Assembly: GCF_001653795.1 (NCBI RefSeq)
Contig: NZ_CP011514.1
Coordinates: 3,552,279 to 3,616,278, forward strand
Length of the DNA: 64,000 nt
Source: Mitsuaria sp. 7
GTDB taxonomy: Bacteria; Pseudomonadota; Gammaproteobacteria; Burkholderiales; Burkholderiaceae_C
Reading direction: 5' to 3'
Part shown: positions 59,873 through 64,000 of the stretch, piece by piece
Layout of the letters: each line of letters starts with the position of its first letter
Position numbering within the stretch: the first letter of the stretch is position 1
The notes under the pieces: model-generated
The model's input: only the letters and a program-made list of their open reading frames with translations
What the model was told of the DNA's origin: nothing
The model's database searches: none
Translations under genes and position numbers: made by a program

Positions 59873-62209
59873 ATGCACAGCCTTTCCCGTGCGCGCCGGC
59901 TTCGAGCCGGCGCGCTGACGGTGCTCGCGTCCGCCTCCGCCGCCGTCTGCACGACCGTGTCCGCCGCGGAGGATGCCGACATCGGCGCCTCGTCCCACGT
60001 CCTGTCCCTGGGCATCGTCCGCGTCGACGGCGCCGCGCCGACCTCGCTCCCCAGCCGCATTCCCACCACGATGGAGGGCGTCACCGGCGAGGCCATCGCC
60101 CGCGACATCAACGCCACCGACGCGGAGGACGCGCTCAAATACCTGCCCAGCCTGGTGGTGCGCAAGCGCTACATCGGCGACTACAACCACGCCGTGCTGT
60201 CGACACGCGCCTCCGGCACCGGCAACAGCGCGCGCTCGCTGGTCTACGCGGACGGCATCCTGCTGTCCAACCTGCTGGGCAATGGCGCGACCTTCGCGCC
60301 GCGGTGGGGCCTGGTGTCGCCGGAAGAGATCGCCCGCGTCGACGTGATGTACGGGCCGTTCTCGGCGGCGTACTCGGGCAATGCGGTCGGTGCCGTCGTC
60401 GACTACCAGACGCGCATGCCGACGCGCTTCGAGGCGCACGCGCGGGTGGGCTACAGCCATCAGCCGAATGATCTCTACGGCCACAAGCGCGACTATGACG
60501 CGAAGCAGGCCAGCGCGGCGATCGGCAGCGCGGAGGGCGCGTTCTCGTGGTGGCTGCATGCCGGTCGGACCGACAGCGAGGGGCAGCCGCAGACCTTTGC
60601 GAACCGGCCCTTGAGCTCGGCCGCACCAGCGTCCGGTGCCGTGCCGGTCACGGGTGCCGTCGCCGGACCCAATCGGAGCAACCAGCCTTGGCTGCTGCTG
60701 AGCAGCGGCACGCAGTACGACACGGTGCAGGATCAGGCGAAGCTGAAGCTGGCCTACGACTTCGAACCGGGCCTGCGGGCCATGGTCGTCTTCGGGCTAT
60801 GGAGCAACGGCTCGGATGGCCGCTCGCAGAGCTTCCTGACCGACGCGGACGGGCGGACCATCGATCACCGGTCCGGTGGCGGCATCACGCAGCCGATCAG
60901 CGTCGACGGCAAGGGCTACTCGCTGAGCGCCAGCGACTTCCCGCAGACGCGCGACGAGCTCGAGCACCGCATGCATGCGATCTCGCTGAAGCGCCGCGTG
61001 CGCGACGGGCTTGGCTGGGAGGTCTCGGGCAGCCTGTACGACTACCTCGCCGACCGCTCGCGCGCCTACGCGCCCACGAACGCCGCGCCCAATGCCGGCC
61101 GGATCACCGACCAGGCAGGGACTGGCTGGAACACGCTGTCGGCCAAGCTCACGTGGACGCCGGACGGCAGCGATCACACGATCGATGCGGGCGTGTCGCA
61201 GGAGCGCTATCAGCTGCGTACCAAGGTCTCTGCGTTGACGGACTGGCGTGATGGTGGCGCCGACGCGTTGACCTCGCGCTTCGACGGCGACACGCGCGTG
61301 CGCGCCGTCTTCGCGCAGGATGCCTGGACCTTCGCACCCGATTGGACGGCGGTGCTGGGACTGCGCGGCGAGCACTGGCAGTCGTTCGACGGCGTCACCC
61401 AGTCGACGACGAATCTGCAGAACCACCCGTCACGCGCGCAGACCGCGTGGTCGCCGAAGGCGGCGCTGTCGTACGGACTCAGCGAGCAGTGGGTGATCAA
61501 GGCCAGCACCGGCCGCGCGGTGCGCTTCCCGACGGTCAGCGAGCTGTTCCAGGGCGGCTTCAACGCGGCGGGGCAGTTCATCAACAACGACCCGAACCTG
61601 AAGGCCGAGCGCAGCTGGACCAGCGAGCTCAGCGCCGAATGGACCGGCAAGGACCGCGATGCGCTGCGGATGACGCTCTTCCACGAGGACAGCCGCGATG
61701 CGCTGTACTCGCAGCTGAACGTCGCGACCAATGCGAACACGGTGCAGAACATCGACCGCATCCGGACGCGAGGGGTCGAGTTCAGCGGCACGGCGGGCCT
61801 GCCGCAACACGTGACCCTGACCGGCAGCGTGACCTTCGCGGACTCGATCATCCTGGCCAACGCCGGCTACGCGACGGTGCCGGGCGACACGATCGGCAAG
61901 TGGCAGCCGCGCGTGCCGCGCTGGCGCGCCACGATGCTCGCGCAATGGCAGGCGCGTGACGACCTGAGCCTGAGCCTGGGCGCGCGCTACAGCGGCAAGC
62001 AGTTCAGCACGCTCGACAACAGCGACGTCAACGGCTTCGCCTACATGGCGGCGAGCAAGTACTTCACCGTCGACGTGCGGGCCCAGTGGCGACTCGACAA
62101 GCAATGGACACTCGCCGCCGGCATCGACAACCTCAACAACTACCAGTACTGGAACTTCCATCCGTATCCGGGGAGGACGTTCCAGGTGGAGCTGAGGTGG
62201 GATCACTGA
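59873..62209 (+). CDS. TonB-dependent receptor next to DUF2946 (metal/copper type)
   Basis: From the ATG at 59873 (RBS GGAG nearby) the protein is 778 residues. A signal peptide ends near VSAAED. The plug domain (about 50-175) has LKYLPSLVVRKRYIGDYNHA and DVMYGPFSAAYSGNAVGAVV. The barrel ends in an aromatic-rich strand (HPYPGRTFQVELRWDH). The plug resembles OprC/NosA-type outer membrane receptors. The DUF2946 neighbour suggests metal uptake. The last 7 bp overlap the toxin gene on the other strand. Confidence 0.86.
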   Translation: MHSLSRARRLRAGALTVLASASAAVCTTVSAAEDADIGASSHVLSLGIVRVDGAAPTSLPSRIPTTMEGVTGEAIARDINATDAEDALKYLPSLVVRKRYIGDYNHAVLSTRASGTGNSARSLVYADGILLSNLLGNGATFAPRWGLVSPEEIARVDVMYGPFSAAYSGNAVGAVVDYQTRMPTRFEAHARVGYSHQPNDLYGHKRDYDAKQASAAIGSAEGAFSWWLHAGRTDSEGQPQTFANRPLSSAAPASGAVPVTGAVAGPNRSNQPWLLLSSGTQYDTVQDQAKLKLAYDFEPGLRAMVVFGLWSNGSDGRSQSFLTDADGRTIDHRSGGGITQPISVDGKGYSLSASDFPQTRDELEHRMHAISLKRRVRDGLGWEVSGSLYDYLADRSRAYAPTNAAPNAGRITDQAGTGWNTLSAKLTWTPDGSDHTIDAGVSQERYQLRTKVSALTDWRDGGADALTSRFDGDTRVRAVFAQDAWTFAPDWTAVLGLRGEHWQSFDGVTQSTTNLQNHPSRAQTAWSPKAALSYGLSEQWVIKASTGRAVRFPTVSELFQGGFNAAGQFINNDPNLKAERSWTSELSAEWTGKDRDALRMTLFHEDSRDALYSQLNVATNANTVQNIDRIRTRGVEFSGTAGLPQHVTLTGSVTFADSIILANAGYATVPGDTIGKWQPRVPRWRATMLAQWQARDDLSLSLGARYSGKQFSTLDNSDVNGFAYMAASKYFTVDVRAQWRLDKQWTLAAGIDNLNNYQYWNFHPYPGRTFQVELRWDH

Positions 62210-62505
62210 TCCGCATCACCTGGGAGCGCTGCCTCAGGCCAATGCCGCGCCACATGGATCACGCGCCGAATGATCAGTCGCGGCGGCGGTGATTGATAGA
62301 GGACTCGGTAGTTGCGTTTGACCGGCAATGCGCGGACGCCCTTGTTCAGCGTGCGAGTACCAAGTCCCGGCTGACACTCGAGGATCCGGAACTTGCGGAA
62401 GAACTCCTTCTGCATCCTTTCAGCGGCGATGGGGTCGTCTTCTTCAATGCGGCTCAATATGTCATGGAGGTCCCGGAATGCCTCCCTCGAAATCTCCGCG
62501 TTCAT
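62203..62505 (-). CDS. ParE/RelE-type toxin
   Basis: The 100-residue protein has the RelE/ParE fold pattern: SREAFRDLHDILSRIEEDDP, AAERMQKEFFRKFRILECQP and YRVLYQSPPPRLIIRRVIHV. It may be a ribosome-dependent mRNase or a gyrase poison. The gene overlaps the antitoxin stop by 4 bp and the TonB receptor end by 7 bp. Conserved Arg residues near the C-terminus (R62, R68) are present. Confidence 0.85.
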   Translation of the reverse strand: MNAEISREAFRDLHDILSRIEEDDPIAAERMQKEFFRKFRILECQPGLGTRTLNKGVRALPVKRNYRVLYQSPPPRLIIRRVIHVARHWPEAALPGDADQ

Positions 62506-62852
62506 GATTTCGACGGGAGGTCTCCGGACCCCTCCGCTCCAAATCGCATCGCAAGCGCCTTCTCAGCGTCGTCGAGCGGAATGTTTTGCCCGGCCATTCC
62601 GGATCGGATGCTCTCGCGCACGAGGTGGTACTGCTGGGCCTCCCAGCTCTTCGGATCGAAGTACTCGGGGCTGTTGATGAACAGAGCCTCTTCGATCAAA
62701 CCAATGACGAACTCATCGACGCTGAAATGCGCCGCGGCAGCTCCGGTCTCCAGCTTGTGCTTGAGGTCCGCATCGATGAGGATGGTCAAGGTGGTGGGGG
62801 AGATGTCGGTCATATACGGGCTGAAGTCGATGCGCCTTAGGACAGCGTTCAT
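62502..62852 (-). CDS. Antitoxin of the ParE/RelE pair
   Basis: The 116-residue protein precedes the toxin in the operon. I chose the ATG at 62852 (MNAVLRRIDFSPYMTDISPT) because AGGTG lies in RBS position; an inner ATG at 62813 has none. The middle (TILIDADLKHKLETGAAAAH) looks like a ribbon-helix-helix DNA-binding part, and the C-terminus (DLPSKS) would fold on the toxin. It probably autoregulates. The 282-bp gap to the next gene has a short inverted repeat (CGACTC/GAGTCG at 62935-62950) but no other gene. Confidence 0.78.
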   Translation of the reverse strand: MNAVLRRIDFSPYMTDISPTTLTILIDADLKHKLETGAAAAHFSVDEFVIGLIEEALFINSPEYFDPKSWEAQQYHLVRESIRSGMAGQNIPLDDAEKALAMRFGAEGSGDLPSKS

Positions 62853-63134
62853 TCTGCACCTGCACTTTCCATGAAGGGGGATGCAGGATTCTGAGAAGCA
62901 GTTGGACCCGCCGGAATCGAGCCACAGCCCAAAACGACTCGGACGAGTCGGTCTGCGGCGAAAGACGATCACTTTGAGCCAGCCCCGGCGACGACACGGC
63001 GTCGCGGTTCGTCCACCCCGTACTTCCCCGCCCTGACCAAAGGCACCCCAGGGACAGCGGGGCACAATCCCCGCGCACCGCCCCGCACGGCCACGAGCCC
63101 CGCGGGGCGCTTCCCGACTCCAGGAGCACATCGC

Positions 63135-64000
63135 ATGCAATCCCGCCTCTCGTTGACCGCCGCGCTGGCGGTCGGGCTGGTCGCCGGCACGGCCGCCACC
63201 GCACAGACCGCCACGGCGCCAACCTCCGCGGCCCCTGCCGCCACCACCGCGACCTCCGCGTCGTCCTCGACCTCGCAAGGCTTGAGCTATCCGGCCACCC
63301 GCAAGGTCGAGCAGACCGACAACTACCACGGCACCACGGTCGCCGACCCGTACCGCTGGCTCGAGGACGACAACAGCGCCGACACCAAGGCCTGGGTCCA
63401 GGCCGAGAACGCGGTCACCGACAAGTTCCTCGCCGCGATGCCGCAGCGCCTGCCCGCGCGCAAGCTCTACACCGACCTCTACAACTTCGAGAAGTTCGGC
63501 GTCCCCTACAAGGAAGGCGGCCGCTACTTCTGGACCCGCAACGACGGCCTGCAGCAGCAGGCGGTGCTCTACACCGCCCGCAGCCTGAAGGACACGCCGC
63601 AGATTGCGCTCGACCCCAACACGCTGTCCAAGGACGGCACCGTCGCGCTGACCGGCAGCGCCGTGTCCAGGGACGGACGCCTGATGGCCTACGGCACCGC
63701 CGGCGCCGGCTCCGACTGGCAGACCTGGAAGGTCCGCGACCTCGACACCGGCAAGGACCTGGACGACACCATCGAATGGGTGAAGTTCTCCGGCGCGTCC
63801 TGGACGCCCGACGGCAAGGGCTTCTTCTACTCGCGCTACGACGCGCCCAAGACCGGCGAGGCGCTCACCGGCGCCAACTACTTCCAGAAGGTCTACTACC
63901 ACCGCCTGGGCACCGCGCAGTCCGCCGACACGCTGATCGTCGAGAACCCGGCCGAGAAGGAATGGGGCTTCAACGTCGACGTGACCGACGACGGCCGCCT
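63135..64000 (+). CDS. Prolyl oligopeptidase (S9A), N-terminal part
   Basis: The gene runs off the right edge. A signal peptide (MQSRLSLTAALAVGLVAG, cleavage near ATAQT) and an Ala/Thr/Ser spacer (about 26-50) precede the conserved S9A start YPATRKVEQTDNYHGT, DPYRWLEDDNSADTKAWVQA and NFEKFGVPYKEGGRYFW. The visible 288 residues are the N-terminal helix and the first propeller blades. The catalytic Ser-Asp-His lie beyond the window. RBS AGGAG is 8 bp before the ATG. Export makes it a periplasmic or secreted peptidase for short Pro-containing peptides. Confidence 0.9.
   Translation, partial: MQSRLSLTAALAVGLVAGTAATAQTATAPTSAAPAATTATSASSSTSQGLSYPATRKVEQTDNYHGTTVADPYRWLEDDNSADTKAWVQAENAVTDKFLAAMPQRLPARKLYTDLYNFEKFGVPYKEGGRYFWTRNDGLQQQAVLYTARSLKDTPQIALDPNTLSKDGTVALTGSAVSRDGRLMAYGTAGAGSDWQTWKVRDLDTGKDLDDTIEWVKFSGASWTPDGKGFFYSRYDAPKTGEALTGANYFQKVYYHRLGTAQSADTLIVENPAEKEWGFNVDVTDDGR

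Overview
The window comes from a high-GC bacterium with dense, often overlapping genes. The gene families point to a betaproteobacterium of the order Burkholderiales, close to Roseateles/Mitsuaria/Pelomonas. This rests on a secreted GH18 chitinase, a pectin regulon, Bug-type binding proteins, and the 'gcgcgcgcagcgcgta' and 'ctctcccgcttgcgggagag' palindromic repeats typical of that group. It is an inference, since no rRNA gene is present. Both edges cut genes (a SLAC1-type channel at the left, an S9 prolyl oligopeptidase at the right).

Layout. 1-9.9 kb: SLAC1 channel, GlxA-type regulator, two uncharacterised membrane proteins, a crystallin-metzincin lipoprotein divergent from a GH18-CBM6 chitinase, and a GFA-family protein. 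10.0-17.4 kb: a minus-strand operon of tightly packed genes. It holds two double-glycine leader precursors (one fused to a JAMM/DUF4329-like domain), a small exported protein, a Fic protein, a C39-peptidase ABC exporter, an HlyD adaptor and two different nucleotidyltransferase-fold proteins. This is the most interesting locus. 17.5-19.5 kb: an intrinsic terminator, an HDOD protein and a Crp/Fnr regulator with an FNR-like dyad. 19.5-27.3 kb: glucarate catabolism (gudD, garL, garR, ttuD), two Bug binding proteins and a GntR/FCD regulator. 27.4-43.6 kb: pectin utilisation. A kduI-kduD-togMNAB-ogl-(CE8-PL1 fusion)-iclR run faces kdgF; a TonB receptor, a CE12 acetylesterase and kdgK follow. 43.7-50.4 kb: a four-gene MoxR-bpX ternary system with ATGA overlaps. 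50.5-51.6 kb: tRNA-His, an unusual tRNA-Cys with a long variable arm, and a small divergent gene pair with twin operators. 51.6-59.4 kb: a purine/urate regulon (puuD, xdhC, uraH, a GntR regulator, puuE, a UraD-AllC fusion and an M20 hydrolase) sharing TGTATACA boxes. 59.4-64 kb: a DUF2946/TonB receptor pair, a toxin-antitoxin pair and the start of a prolyl oligopeptidase.

How the genes work together. Pectin is demethylated and cleaved by the CE8-PL1 protein and deacetylated by the CE12 enzyme. The oligomers enter through the TonB receptor and TogMNAB. Ogl, KdgF, KduI and KduD convert them to 2-keto-3-deoxygluconate, which KdgK phosphorylates. Glucarate goes through GudD, GarL, GarR and TtuD to 2-phosphoglycerate. 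Urate goes through PuuD, UraH, UraD and PuuE to allantoate, then to the AllC domain. Five copies of one palindromic repeat are scattered through the window; two of them lie in frame inside coding sequence (togN and kdgK).
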